Origin: Chiridota heheva
Lineage: Eukaryota > Echinodermata > Holothuroidea > Apodida > Chiridotidae
Assembly (NCBI GenBank): GCA_020152595.1
Contig: JAIGNY010001494.1
Coordinates: 141,001-205,000 of the forward strand
Direction of reading: 5' to 3'
Length of the DNA: 64,000 nt
Part shown: positions 24,301 through 39,300 of the stretch, one piece after another
Position numbering within the stretch: the stretch's first letter is position 1
How the letters are laid out: the number at the start of each line of letters is the position of its first letter
The notes under the pieces: model-generated
The model's database searches: none
Told to the model about the DNA's origin: nothing
Seen by the model: the letters and a program-made list of their open reading frames with translations, nothing else
Translations under genes and position numbers: made by a program

Positions 24301-27300
24301 CTAGGTTATGTGTATATACTCATGTGTTAATGTTATCAGGTGTTTAGCTCATGCAACACCTTGCGCATTCCAGGCAGGAGTGGAGTAATATTTGAGGTGT
24401 CCTTACCTAGTGGCAATCAGGACATTCCCTTGTTATGGTATTTATTTCCTTGCTACATTGAACTGAATGTGAGGTCACTTATGTTAATGAAGCAATTAAA
24501 TATTTAGTCTTAATCAGTTTAGGTATATGTCAAGTGCTAATCAAAGCCACGAGTTTGAAGAATTTATTTTATCGTGATGGGCGTTAGGCCTGAATGAACT
24601 CGCCAATCTTTAGAAATCATTGTTATTTGCCGTAGGCCAAGAGGGTAAAAGTCAATAGTGAAATATATTGTACGTTTAAATCATTAAAATACAATGCACT
24701 ACGGTATGATGAAATATTGTACTTAATCAAAACCGATTAAACGAAAGTGCTTTAAGACAAGTAATTGAAGCCAGCTTGAAGCCAGAAGCAACAAAAAGGA
24801 GTGAGGAAGGAGGGGAGGTGAAAAATGGCAGCAGATACTCCAGGAGCAGTAGTATGTAGATGAAAAAAGTGGAAAACCCAGGTGGAAAAGGAGGTAAAGG
24901 AAGGTAAGGAGAAGCCTGGGAGCTACCCCCACTGGGCGGCAAGCCCCTGTGCAATGTGTGTTAGGCTAGGCGGAGGATAGGCGTAGGCCGAGGAACAAAT
25001 TATCTGAGAACATTTGATATTTGTGAGTTGGGATAGAAATATAAAGATTTACATTAAAGAATTTGAGGTGTATTCCTGTTCATACATCATCACTTCTGTG
25101 CACGTTTTTATATAAGTTTGACTCATAATTTACAAACTTAAAGTGCTGTTGTTACCATTCAAAGATAGTTCTACTAAGAATATAATGAATGCTCTTTCAT
25201 TTGGATCAAAATCATGCAAACTGGGTTAGAAAGGTGATGAACATTATCCTCATCACACATACTGAAGATCTAACTCATACTGGCCCATATATTGCTGAAA
25301 GCAAAATTAAAGTGATAGAATGACCATGAAAAGTAAACAGACAAGACACTAGTGTTTACGACACCCACAAGCAACAAAAAGTAAAATTGTACTTATGTGT
25401 GAAGAGTTGTCCATACCACACAGAGATGATGACCACTTTATACATTTCCAGGTGTCATACCAGGAAATATCCTTTGGAATATATGTTCCGACAAAACATA
25501 ATAAGGTGTGATCAGGGCAAAGCCCCAAGATGTCATCTTTTATGTTTAAGTTCTTTTCATTGAAATACCTTTTTGTTCTATCAACATGTGTAGTCCATCA
25601 ATTCTACATGTTTGTAACACCACTAGTTATGCAGGACTGACAGTAACTCAGCATCATCTTTAAGAGCCTTTTTTCATAATTCAAAAACTGATTTAGTCCG
25701 AAATTAAAGTTTGAAATATTTAACAATTAAGCTTTGAAGTGAGTCAACAACCATGACAATTGAACATTATTTTAACATTCATCATTGTGCAACATTTTCA
25801 GGTCCTAATATTAAACACTTTATACAAATGTGTGACATTTGATGTCCATCCAGTAAGTTGAACCATTTACCATTTGTTAGCTCTTTTCCTATTTATGCAT
25901 CACTAGTATTCATACAAGAAAATATCCGAAGTCACAAGTCAGATCCGAAGTCACAAGTCAGAAACTAGATACATCATTATCAGAAATTAGATACATTATC
26001 ATCAGAAACTAGATTAATTACTATCAGAAACAAGATTAATTATTATCAGAAACTAGATACATTATCATCAGAAACTAGATAAATTACTATCAGAAACTAG
26101 ATACATTATTATCAGAAACTAGATACCATATTTTCATGATAATAATTTGGTACTTCTCAGATTGTTATGCTTTTTTAAAATGCAAAATAAAGCAAATGTT
26201 TTGTAGCTGTGCTGAATTGTAGTAGCTCAGTGGTAAAGCATTTGAATTGTACTCCAAAGGTACTGATCTGCACCTTACTTCCAATTGCTCCAGTTGACTC
26301 TGCTGTGAAATGAGTACCATTCCCACTCTGCACCTTACTTCCGATTGCTCCAGTTGACTCTGCTGTGAAATGGGTACCATTCCCACACTGCACCTTACTT
26401 CCAATTGCTCCAGTTGACTCTGCTGTGAAATGAGTACCATTCCCACACTGCACTTTACTTCCGATTGCTCCAGTTGACTCTGCTGTGAAATGAGTATCAT
26501 TCCCACTCTACACCTTACCTTCGATTGCTCCAGTTGACTCTGCTGTGAAATGAGTACCATTCCCACACTGCACCTTACTTCCGATTGCTCCAGTTGACTC
26601 TGCTGTGAAATGAGTACCATTCCAACTCTACACCTTACTTCCGATTGCTCCAGTTGACTCTGCTATGAATAAGTACCATTCCCACTCTACACATTACTTC
26701 CAATTGCTTCAGTTGACTCTGCTGTGAAATGAGTACCAGTTTGCTGGGGAGTAAGCCTGTGATGGACTAATGTCCAATTCATGGGGAAACTCACCTGCTT
26801 CTACCACGGATAAGCACTGGCCCAAATGAGCCTTCATTGATATGGAAAACTTCAACTTAACCATAGATCGTAAAAGTGCAAACAGAGTGCCCTACCTTTC
26901 TCATGGTGATGTTCTGGTAGGCCATGACCTTGAGCCCATCTTGCAGGGAGTCCATGGCATTATCTGTTGCCTCAGCCTTGATATTATCAAGGTCTGTGAT
27001 GTTCTGCACCATATATTTGTCTTTCTCCAGAGCTATGATAGCCTCAAGCTCATCCTTTTCTTCCTGTTGACAAAAAACAAGAGTTTAAAGGCAAAGCTAA
27101 AGCACTTTACTCACTGAATCAAAGCTAAAGCACTTTACTCACTGAATCAATCCAAAGTATTCATTTCATGTCCTCAATGAGACTATTCATCTTCAAATGA
27201 ACACACATTAAGAATCAAGCTTTTCCATTCACATGGTAATGAATGAACAATTACAAAATATTTACACAATTTTTCACTGCCTAAAAACATCTAATACCAC

Positions 27301-30300
27301 TGCTTACTGTTTAATGTATTGTGGTTAAAGCAAATCTCTACTTTGAAGATTTGATAATGATAAAACTGGCTATTGGTCACCATTCTTATCTCCAAAATGA
27401 CTCAATATCACTAAGACAATACATTCAGAAAATTTGTGAAAGTTTGATGAATTGTCAGAACACAGCTAGCTAACATAAGATATCTTGTGTTAATTAATAT
27501 TTGATTAATTTAAGATCTGTCAGCTAGTGCTGGCCTAGAATGAGTGAGTATATACCTTGTAGTCTTCTGACATTGTTTTAATTTGGCGCTGGAGTTCTGA
27601 TATTCTCATGGCCCTGACCGGGTAGTCTCTGTCCTTGTAGCCGAGGAGTACCGCCAGCTCATCTTTCTTCTTAGTTAACTCTATGTCCGCTTCCTCCACC
27701 TGACCTTCCAGAACTGAGAAAATAAACAGAGATCAGAAGTCATCTGGATAGAGCAAGGCCCAATCATCATGGTTGCACCGCTGGCAATGAGACCTACCAT
27801 TGCTGTCTTTGCTTAAATGTACCTTTTAATACTCTTAAGTATCTTGAAACATGTAAAGTTCCTTGGCTAATCTTGACAAATTTTCTTCCCTTTGCATACC
27901 ATGATGAAGATAGTTGCAAATCCTCAAAGCCTACAAGGTTGAACAAAAACATCATTTAAAATCACTCATCAATAAACAAACAAAACCTTCACTGTTAAAT
28001 ACCATCCTATTTGTAAATTATTACCTCAAGCCAGACACATTGACCACAGGGAAAGACTTTTGTCCTTGTGTGAGTGTGAAAGTCAGCAGCTGCAGTGAAA
28101 TTAGTTTACTATCAATGTCAGATTATGACCATGGAAAGTGAGGTGGAAATCCCTGGTGTAATTGCTAATTGCTTGTGCTGGATTGTGGTTTCTGTTGTGA
28201 GCAATATAGACCCACACAGATTTTTAACTTATCAGGGCTTAAGACACAAAATGTATTGCGAGGTTTGGACTTAATGCACAATGAGTTAAATGACTGGAAG
28301 TTCTCTTCATGCTAGTGCCACATGTATGCAACTATCCAGCATTGCACAACTGCAGGCCCAGGCGAAATTAGCACTCAGGCCTCATAAAAAAACAATATTA
28401 CAGTGTCATTGCTTGGGGCCAAAGACTCCATATTTGCTCAGGCGCATGGGGTTTACCTAACCTTCTCTCCCTATTGATGTGCCACTAATAAAATGTAAGT
28501 TATTCAATGTTAAATCATATCAATTTCATTTCCTTATTCCAACGCTGAATGTATCAAGTTACAAATAATCACATAACACTCGCCTTAAAAGCGAGCCAAC
28601 AGAAGTCAAATGTAACATAACTGCTTTTGATGATATTTGAATGATGACTTTTTTCTCATTTTGTGAAGAGATGCAGTGATTGGTAAAGCTTAACAATATC
28701 TCCTGCTTTTGTACTGAAACATTCCAGGGCATTAGTAATCCCATGGTGTAGTGGTCCCATAGTGTAGTGGTCCCATAGTGTAGTGGTCCCATGGTGTAGT
28801 GGTCCTATAGTGTAGTGGTCCATAGTGTAGTGGTCCCATAGTGTAGAGGTCATTTTGTGAAGAGATGCAGTGATTGGTAAAGCTTAACAATATCTCCTGC
28901 TTTTGTCTTAAACATTCCAGGGCATTAGTAATCCCATGGTGTAGTGGTCCCATAGTGTAGTGGTCCCATAGTGTAGTGGTCCCATAGTGTAGTGGTCCCA
29001 TAGTGTAGTGGTCCCATAGTGTAGTGGTCCCATAGTGTAGTGGTCCCATAGTGTAGTGGTCCCATAGTGTAGTGGTCCCATAGTGTAGTGGTCCCATAGG
29101 GTAGTGGTCCCATAGTGTAGAGGTCATTTTGTGAAGAGATGCAGTGATTGGTAAAGCTTAACAATATCTCCTGCTTTTGTACTTAAACATTCCAGGGCAT
29201 TAGTAATCCCATGGTGTAGTGGTCCCATAGTGTAGTGGTCCCATAGTGTAGTGGTCCCATAGGGTAGTGGTCCCATAGTGTAGTGGTCCCATAGTGTAGT
29301 GGTCCATAGTGTAGTGGTCCCATAGTGTAGTGGTCCCATAGTGTAGTGGTCCATAGTGTAGTGGTCCCATAGTGTAGTGGTCCCATAGTGTAGTGGTCCC
29401 ATAGTGTAGTGGTCCCATAGTGTAGTGGTCCCATAGGGTAGTGGTCCCATAGTGTAGAGGTCATTTTGAGAAGAGATGCAGTGATTGGTAAAGCTTAACA
29501 ATATCTCCTGCTTTTGTACTTAAACATTCCAGGGCATTAGTAATCCCATGGTGTAGTGGTCCCATAGTGTAGTGGTCCCATAGTGTAGTGGTCCCATAGT
29601 GTAGAGGTCCCATAGTGTAGTGGTCCATAGTGTAGTGGTCCTATAGTGTAGTGGTCCCATAGTGTAGTGGTCCCATAGTGTAGTGGTCCCATAGTGTAGT
29701 GGTCCCATAGTGTAGAGGTCCCATAGTGTAGTGGTCCATAGTGTAGTGGTCCTATAGTGTAGTGGTCCCATAGTGTAGTGGTCCCATAGTGTAGAGGTCC
29801 CATAGTGTAGTGGTCCCATGGTGTAGTGGTCCTATAGTGTAGTGGTCCATAGTGTAGTGGTCCCATAGTGTAGAGGTCATTTTGTGAAGAGATGCAGTGA
29901 TTGGTAAAGCTTAACAATATCTCCTGCTTTTGTACTTAAACATTCCAGGGACATTAGTAATCCCATAGTGTAGTGGTCACATAGTGTAGTGGTCCCATAG
30001 TATAGTGGTCCCATAGTGTAGTGGTCCCATAGTGTAGTAGTCCCATAGTGTAGTGGTCCATAGTGTAGTGGTCCTATAGTGTAGTGGTCCCATAGTGTAG
30101 TGGTCCCATAGTGTAGTGGTCCCAGAGTGTAGAGGTCCCATAGTGTAGTGGTCCCATAGTGTAGTGGTCCCATAGTGTAGTGGTCCCATAGTGTAGTGGT
30201 CCCATAGTGTAGTGGTCCCAGAGTGTGGAGGTTCCATAGTGTAGTGGTCCCATAGTGTTGTGGTCCCATAGTGTAGTGGTCCCATAGTGTAGTGGTCCCA

Positions 30301-33300
30301 TAGTGTCGTGGTCCCATAGTGTCGTGGTCCCATAGTGTAGTGGTCCCATAGTATAGTGGTCCCATAGTGTAGTGGTCCATAGTGTAGTGGTCCCATAGTG
30401 TAGTGGTCCCATAGTGTAGTGGTCCCATAGTGTAGTGGTCCCATAGTGTAGTGGTCCCATAGTGTAGTGGTCCCATAGTGTAGTGGTCCCATAGTGTAGT
30501 GGTCCCATAGTGTAGTGGTCCTATAGTGTAGTGGTCCCATAGTGTAGTGGTCCCAAAGTGTAGAGGTCCCATAGTGTAGAGGTCCCATAGTGTAGTGGTC
30601 CCATAGTGTAGTGGTCCCATAGTGTAGTGGTCCATAGTGTAGTGGTCCCATAGTGTAGTGGTCCCATAGTGTAGAGGTCCCATAGTGTGGTGGTCCCATA
30701 GTGTAGTGGTCCCATAGTGTAGTGGTCCCATAGTGTAGTGGTCCCATAGTGTAGTGGTCCCAGAGTGTAGAGGTTCCATAGTGTAGTGGTCCCATAGTGT
30801 AGAGGTTCCAGAGTGTAGTGGTCCCATAGTGTAGTGGTCCCATAGTGTAGTGGTCCCATAGTGTAGTGGTCCCATAGTGTAGTGGTCCCATAGTGTAGTG
30901 GTCCCATAGTGTAGTGGTCCCATAGTGTAGTGGTCCCATAGTGTAGTGGTCCCATAGTGTAGTGGTCCATAGTGTAGTGGTCCCATAGTGTAGTGGTCCC
31001 ATAGTGTAGAGGTCCCATAGTGTAGTGGTCCCATAGTGTAGTGGTCCCATAGTGTAGTGGTCCCACAGTGTAGTGGTCCCAAAGTGTAGAGGTTCCATAG
31101 TGTAGTGGTCCCATAGTGTAGAGGTTCCATAGTGTAGTGATCCCATAGTGTAGTGGTCCCATAGTGTAGTGGTCCCATAGTGTAGTGGTCCCATAGTGTA
31201 GTGGTCCCATAGTGTAGTGGTCCATAGTGTAGTGGTCCCATAGTGTAGTGGTCCCATAGTGTAGAGGTCCCATAGTGTAGTGGTCCCATAGTGTAGTGGT
31301 CCCATAGTGTAGTGGTCCCATAGTGTAGTGGTCCCAGAGTGTGGAGGTTCCATAGTGTAGTGGTCCCATAGTGTAGAGGTTCCATAGTGTAGTGGTCCCA
31401 TAGTGTAGTGGTCCCATAGTGTAGTGGTCCCATAGTGTAGTGGTCCCATAGTGTAGTGGTCCTATAGTGTAGTGGTCCCATAGTGTAGTAGTCCCATAGT
31501 GTAGTGGTCCCATAGTGTAGTGGTCCCATAGTGTAGAGGTCCCATAGTGTAGTAGTCCCATAGTATAGTGGTCCCATGGTGTAGTGGTCCCATGGTGTAG
31601 TGGGCCCATAGTGTAGTGGTCCCATAGTGTAGTGGTCCCATAGTGTAGTGGTCCCATAGTGTAGTGGTCCCATAGTGTAGTGGTCCTATAGTGTAGTGGT
31701 CCCATAGTGTAGTAGTCCCATAGTGTAGTGGTCCCATAGTGTAGTGGTCCCATAGTGTAGAGGTCCCATAGTGTAGTAGTCCCATAGTTTAGTGGTCCCA
31801 TGGTGTAGTGGTCCCATGGTGTAGTGGGCCCATAGTGTAGTGGTCCCAAAGTGTAGTGATCCCATAGTGTAGTGATCCCATAGTGTAGTGGTCCCATGGT
31901 GTAGTGGTCCCATGGTGTAGTGGGCCCATAGTGTAGTGGTCCCAAAGTGTAGTGATCACATAGTGTAGTGGTCCCATGGTGTAGTGGTCCCATAGTGTAG
32001 TGGTCCCATCAGTGGTGGTCCCATGGTGTAGTGGTCCCATGGTGTAGTGGTCCCATAGTGTAGTGGTCCCATAGTGTAGTGGTCCCATAGTTTAGCAGTC
32101 CCATAGTGTAGCGGTCTTATAGTGTAGTGATCCCATAGTGTAGTGATCTCATAGTGTAGTGATCCCATAGTGTAGTGATCTCAGTGTAGTGGTCCCATAG
32201 TGTAGTGGTCCCATAGTGTCATGATCCCAGTGTCGTGGTCCCATAGTGTAGTGGTCCCATAGTGTAGTGATTCCGTACTGTTGTGATCCCGAAGTGTGGT
32301 GATCCCGTAGTGTGGAGATCCCATAGTGTAGTGATCCCATAGTGTAGTGGTCCCATAGTGTAGTGGTCCCATAGTGTCATGATACCAGTGTCGTGGTCCC
32401 AAAGTGTAGTGGTCCCATAGTGTAGTGATCCCGTACTGTTGTGATCCCGTAGTGTGGTGATCCCGTAGTGTGGAGATCCCATAGTGTAGTGATCACATAG
32501 TGTGGTGATCCCATAGTGTAGTGATCCCATAGTGTAGTGATCCCATAGTGTTGATCAGAACATGAAATAAGTACATGTACCTCTATAAGCTCTAACTTTG
32601 TCAATTTACATAACCCCAATCCACGCCAGTGAGTTTCATCAACAAAAACCATCTTACTTTTGATCTTCCTTGCCCCCTCATGTTTAAAACCTTCAGAATT
32701 ATCCACTTTCTGACAGATCTCTTCCAAGTTTATATCATTATTTTTTGGGTTATTCAGGCTAGGCATTCATTGTTTTGAGTTCAAGGTGAAAACGTAACCT
32801 TTGGCCCAGGCCCGTAGCACCGTTTGTTTTAGTGGTGCGGCGATGTTGATACTATCTAGTTTGAGCGCCACCATTGGTTGGATGGCGAGCGTGGAATTTT
32901 TGTTGTTGAAAAAAGGTACCTCTAGATTGCCAGAAATGACACTTCCCGGTCTTGCAAGCTGTATTTGAACATCCTCTATTTTGGACTTAATATGTGAATA
33001 GGTCTATCTGTTTTGTCATTAAATGGATCGTTCGACTTTACACAAAATTATGCCAACCACGTTTCTTTAAACTGTCAAAGTTTATTTTCATACAGAACAT
33101 GTTTATCATAATCATATCACAATATCAACAGATAACAGTAATTTATTTTCTTTCAAAAAGCACAATTTAACGAGTCAACTGACCTAGTTCTAAAGGCAAA
33201 ATATGTTTGGGCAAATTTATAAAGAAATACAACTTCACACTTCTGACTTTACCCTGAAAACGTATCGTATGTATTATTTTTTTCACTTATGGAGGGTGTA

Positions 33301-36300
33301 GAGACCATATCCTTGCCGACACTCACATCTAAACCACCATTTTTGTGGGGAGAAGGGGGAGGGATTTGAAAATTTGAGCTCCATTTCCTTTTTTTTTCAT
33401 GCTATTATCAGATGTGTTAATCCGTGAACTTTGCCCTGTCATTTTTCAAAATATGGGGAGGGGGAGGTTATTCTCTTGATATATCATAAATAAATCAACT
33501 TGAACTGTTGAACCTTGTTTGTTGTCACATCAATTTCAGTCTGATTTGATGATATTGGTAATCTATCCAAAGTATCGATGGCAACAAGAAAGTCCAACAA
33601 AATGTTTAGATAATTTTTCAGATAAATTATGGAATGAAGTAAGCTTGTTTTTAACAAAAAAACTAAAATGATAAACTGATAGTCTTATAGGATAATATTT
33701 CGTAATCTATACAAAAGTTTCACTGAATTCAAGGACACGAGAGTAACGAGACTATAGGCCTATTCCTGTATTCGACTATTTGCGAGCTTGGAGAAATGAT
33801 CCAAAGACTGCATGACGGTGAGCAGTGTCGGCAAATTCACATGCTATTTTCGTCAGATCCAAGCTATCTGTCGTGTCTTTGTGGACATGGAGGACAAGTA
33901 GATGGTTCAGTCGTTTCTGTTTCATGGTGGCTCCTATGTACGCCTTGATGCGTTTCAGAGCGCTGAAAGAACGTTCGCCACACGCGTTTGTAGCTGGCAT
34001 GACAAGTACAAGTTTAAGCAAAATGCACACTTCAGATAGAAGCAATTTCGTACTGAAATCTAAAGACTTCATATACTTCACTATATCAGGAAGCGAATAC
34101 ACTCTGACACTGGTACATTCAGGCGGTTTACATGTGTGACCCAGCGTTTCCAGCTAGACTCTGAGTTGACTTGAATCAATGTCGTCTTTGTAGAAATCAG
34201 AAACGAAGTGAAAATCCTCCCCAATTCCTTTGCCATTACATGCATTTAGGAGGAGGTTCTATAGCTTGACATAGGTTTGGTACCCCGTCTGCTTAAAACA
34301 ATCTCGTATGCAGTTAACGATGTTGTCGATAGCCTCTGTGTAGATTCGCTTGAAATACTCCTTCGCACTTGCAGGTTGATCATTAATAGAAGGACCATCA
34401 AGCCGGATTGGGACTTTTCTTCTTCGTGGTGTCTCTGGTTGGTTCACATTGAGTGTAGAAGCAAGTAATCCTACGGCCTCCCAGAAAGTGTCGAACTGAC
34501 TTCGTATGCCTTCAATAGTAGAAACGGTTTTCTCTGCGACACTCTGCCCTTCCACAGCAGAAATGTATGCATGTTGCAAAGTCCTACTCAAATTGTCATT
34601 ATGACTTAGGATCAGGTGTGCTAACTTCATACCAAATAAGAAATCAAACTTCTTCATGTACGAAGCCACACCTCTCAGTCGACCCTTTGTGCTAGGATCC
34701 TTTTCCTCCAAGAGACACTCCTCCCAAACATTCTGTAGAACTTCGTAGTTTTCCAGAATGCTCTCCGAAGTGCATCTGCTCTAACTGTCCATTGAGTTGG
34801 ACACATGACACGGATTCCAGTGGAGCACTCCTTCCCAATCCTCTCCTTCATCTCGATAAACTTAGTTCCACGTCGGGGGGAGTTCCTAATTAGTTTGGTA
34901 ATCTCCCTTGTATTTTCCAAAGCATCACACATTAGCCGGTTTCTCTTTATAGTGTCACCACATGCAAGATTAAGGGCATGGCCGTAGCAATGTGTATACA
35001 AAGCCTTTGGTTGTTCATCTGTTATCTTCTTTGCAACACCTCCATGTACACCCGACATGGGAGCCGCTCCATCATAGCATTGACCTCTTGCCTTTTGAAG
35101 GGATAACTGCATTCGAAGGAGAACATCTTTGATGACGGCAACTAATGCATCGGCGGTTGTTGAAGACACTTCATACAATCCAATGAAATCTTCATGAACT
35201 TCAAACTGGTCGTCGACCCACTTTATGCATATCACAACCTGTTCCTTGTTGGAAACATCGGGGGTTTCATCCACCATAATTGTATAGAATGAAGCTGTCT
35301 GGATATTTGAAACAACCTCACGTAAAGCCTATAAAAAAAGAAATGGTGCATATAAAACATAAGCACGGGTGTTAGTAACTGTACGTGCGCGCTAATCGCC
35401 AATTGTGGCTTTAAATGATATTTAAAGGGTCTGGCGAGTTATACCATTTTAACGAATTATACCATCTTATTTTATTGGAAATTAGTACACAAATGTTTAA
35501 AGAAGCATGCTCAACGCACACTTGCATGGTACATATCCTTATAGATGGGAGTAGATATGTCCCAAAAGAGATTTACAAATGAAAAGGAAGGCGAATGCGA
35601 TAGTGACGCGTAACAAAAATAAATAAATAAACGAAAAACTAACATGAATCTGCGCCCCATGCAGCTTAAATTGAAAATTCAAACAAAAAATATAGCAGCA
35701 CTTCAGAACCATTTTTGGGGGGTGGGGTGGGGGTAAGAGTGATAGTCTGGATTTTTTTATAACGATGGTCCCCTGCACCCACGTCGATATTTCCTTTGTT
35801 CTGCTGCAATTGGTATAGTGATCCCAATCTTATTTTCTGTTCCTCCGACGCTGGGGAGGGGTTAAGTCTTTGCTATTCTGTCTTTCTTTGCGCAATTATG
35901 AAATATCTTTCGCCGCCTAAAATGTATTATTGAATTAAGTCTTACCGTTAGTGCCATTGTCTGTAAAATTTCGTTTTGAATTTCAACAGAGAGATACTTG
36001 TCAGATTTCCGTGATAACCAGTTTTAAATCCGTGAATCATCTTCACCACGCAACTTGAAAAGAGTTATAAGATTAGAATCCGACTCATCCCCATCACCCC
36101 TGAAAGCTAGTCCTTGCCGTGCTAGGAATCTCACATTAGAAATGATTTTCATAAAAATTTGTCGTCTCTCTTCCCTTTCTCTTCCAATCTGTTGTGATAA
36201 ACTTTCTCCAATGTCTTTAGTTATCTTTGGCAATGTCACAACCATTAAGACTGCATCCTTGTGGCAAACACTACCTTCATGTGCCTTGAACCTCCGAAGT

Positions 36301-39300
36301 CGCTTCTTTCCAATTTTTAAAGCCTTTGTTTTTAGCGATAAATGCGGAATCCATGTTTGGTGAATTAAGCTTCTTTGCCTTGTATGCCTTGATGCATGTA
36401 TAGCAGAATGCCATATCATTTGATTCGTCATAATGCAGCCAAGCAAACTGGTTGAACCAACTTGGTTGGAAACGCGAAGTTCTGGTTTTTTCTGTCCAAA
36501 ACTTCCTTTGGGAAATTGATTACTGGTTGATTTGGTGTGTTCCCAATGTCCGGAGTTGTTATAGAATAATCCATCTTAACTCGCTCTGTCCTTTATTAAA
36601 TTTCTGCATATAAAATAAAACGCGACTTCTTTAGCGTACAGGTAGGTCTAGCCTAGATCACCGCACGTGTATGGTGCGCCGAGTGTGCCATATGTCCACA
36701 ACTCGACCGTGACTCCAAGTTGTATAGTTTCTCGCTCTGTGATTGGATAAGCAGCCTAATTTGCATCTGATGTCGACTCCAAGTTGTGTTGATTTCATGC
36801 AAATTATGTCGACTTGAAATCAATACAACTTGGAGTAAACGTGGACTTAAGCTCGTAAAGAAAAACTTCACAACTATGCCATGCTTGCTCTTATTAGTTT
36901 AAATTACACGCGTACACGTGCCAACAGATTGGACAGTTCAGGTGGGGATAGTGTTGCGCATTCTTACGAATTACCAATATAAGCGGGTAGTACTTGGAGG
37001 GGGTATTCCCTCAGAAAATACTGATATTTTTGTATTGTTAAAAAAATTCATATTTATATTATTATTATTATTATTATTATGTTATCTATTAAAAAGTGGT
37101 GCGATCGCCATGATCAGCCCGTAGCGGCTGCTACGGGCCTGCTTTGGCCACCTTCGTTGGTGAAGACAATTAAGCAAAGGACCTAGAAGGTGGACTCACC
37201 TGCAACCTCCTCTTCAGCTTTAACCTTGGCTTTATGGAAGTCCTCTTTCACCACAAATTTCTCTTTTTCAAACTTAACATTCAGAGTTGATACAGCTCCC
37301 TGGAAACATACAATAAAGCAAAGTAAATTGCTGAGTAAATGCTTACTTTAAAATCTAATTGTGCACCAAAGACAGAGGGGATATAGCTTGGAGCTATTTG
37401 GAATTAGATATCAATTTATGAAGTGTTCTAGCCCACCTATAATTGTTATATATGGCCAACAAAATGGTACACATGGTTTCAAATATTGAATATAAGTAAG
37501 TGATTCAGTTGACCTGAAGAATGCACAATATGTGATTCAGTTGACCTGAAGAATGCAGTGTGTGATTCAGTTGACCTGAAGAATGCAGTGTGTGATTCAG
37601 TTGACCTAAAGAATGCACAGTGTGTTATTCAGTTGACCTGAAGAATGCAGTGTGTGATTCAGTTGACCTGAAGAATGCACAGTGAGTGATTCAGTTGACC
37701 TGAATAATCCTACTTTAAACCTTAAAGGCCCAGCTTGATGTTGTTGTTGTTCAAGGGCTTTTTAAACATATTTCTCTTGAAATGTTACGTGTTACAATCA
37801 CAGATTGTTTGAAAGCTAAGACTTTGTTCTTTTCATTCATGTAAAAACAAATTGCATATTGTATGCACATTGTATGCAAATGAGGTTAGTTAAGTAGCAT
37901 GCTGCTATTACAAAATAACAGACTTGAAACTCCTGTTGCTTTAGGCCCTTAAAACTCATTTCTGAAAGCATTTTTGGATTTCTCAGAAAGTAAGCTTTCA
38001 AATCATACCAAACATGAATATTTAGAACTAAGAATTACTTTTTTAAAAGATTTTTTGCCATTTTTGCTCATCGCGGATAACTTCCGCATTGAGTTTACTA
38101 GTTAACACTAGGTCTATCCTAACACAGTGAACATAATGGCCCACGCTTACCATATAACTAAAGTGTGACAAACTGCCCATTTGTTTGCAAATTGTGATGA
38201 ATTGGTGGGGCTATGCAACAAACTGTATGTCATTTGATAGATTAGCCTCTACTCTTCCATTTACTGTACTAAGAAGGTAAAAGCTACATTCTGACGAAAA
38301 GTTATGATTTTTGAACCAGAACCAAAAGGTTTTGTGGTTCCGATGCTTTTTTTCATAAGCAGATTGATTTGCAAAATTTGTATTATCTGTCATGTCATTG
38401 CACAGGCCTATCATTATATATTTGTTCCATCATATTTAATCATAAGCCACACCCACCATGCAGATCAATAAAAATGTTGACAACATCAGCAGGTGCACAA
38501 TAACTAACAACATTATCATAGCAAGTACGATGCCAGAACGGTTGCTCATTTATCCTATTTCAAGAATTTATCAGTAAGCCCTGCTTACTCATTAATATTC
38601 CTGACATCACTACCACAACATTAGAACATATGTACAGATCATGACCCATGATATAGCATAAATCTGATATATCGTTCATGAAATGCAGTATGTTTACTTT
38701 ACATTTAGGACATTCACATTAAGCCATGCCCACCATGCATATCAATGCCATATTCTGATAATATAAGCATGTACAAAATAACCAACAAAATTATCTTGCC
38801 CAATATGACACAAAACAGACATACAGTTGCTCATTTTTAATTTTTCAAGATTTTCACTTTAAGCCCCACTCACTTATTAATATGCATATCACCACCCAAA
38901 ATGATTAAACACAAATACAGACCATGGGCTATCTGTGTACCAAATATGACATACATCCAGCTGACCGATCTTGAGATACCGTGTTTACAAATTCAATTCA
39001 GGAAAATCATATTAAGCCCCGCTTACTCAACGTTTTAAAATCATGAACATGGACACACAAGCTAACATAATTATCCTAAATATGAAACAAAACAGATATG
39101 CATTTGTTAATATATAAACATTTCAAGATTTTTACATTAAGCCCCACCTACTCATTAATATGCACGATATCACCACCAAAAACAATAGAGCACATCTACA
39201 GACCATGAGCTATCTGTGTACCAAATATGACACGAATCCAGTTAACCGTTCGTGAGATACCGTGTTTACAAGTTCTTTTCAGCAAAATCATATTAAGCCC

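Noticed and set aside
26215..26290. Functional tRNA gene
   Set aside because: The A-box and anticodon-like arm are present, but there is no clear B-box or acceptor pairing, and the sequence continues into a SINE body.
29877..31993. Long MGPLHYGTTTLWDHYT-repeat proteins
   Set aside because: Product of the stop-free 16-bp unit. Three overlapping frames are equally open, and no start context or non-repeat domain exists.
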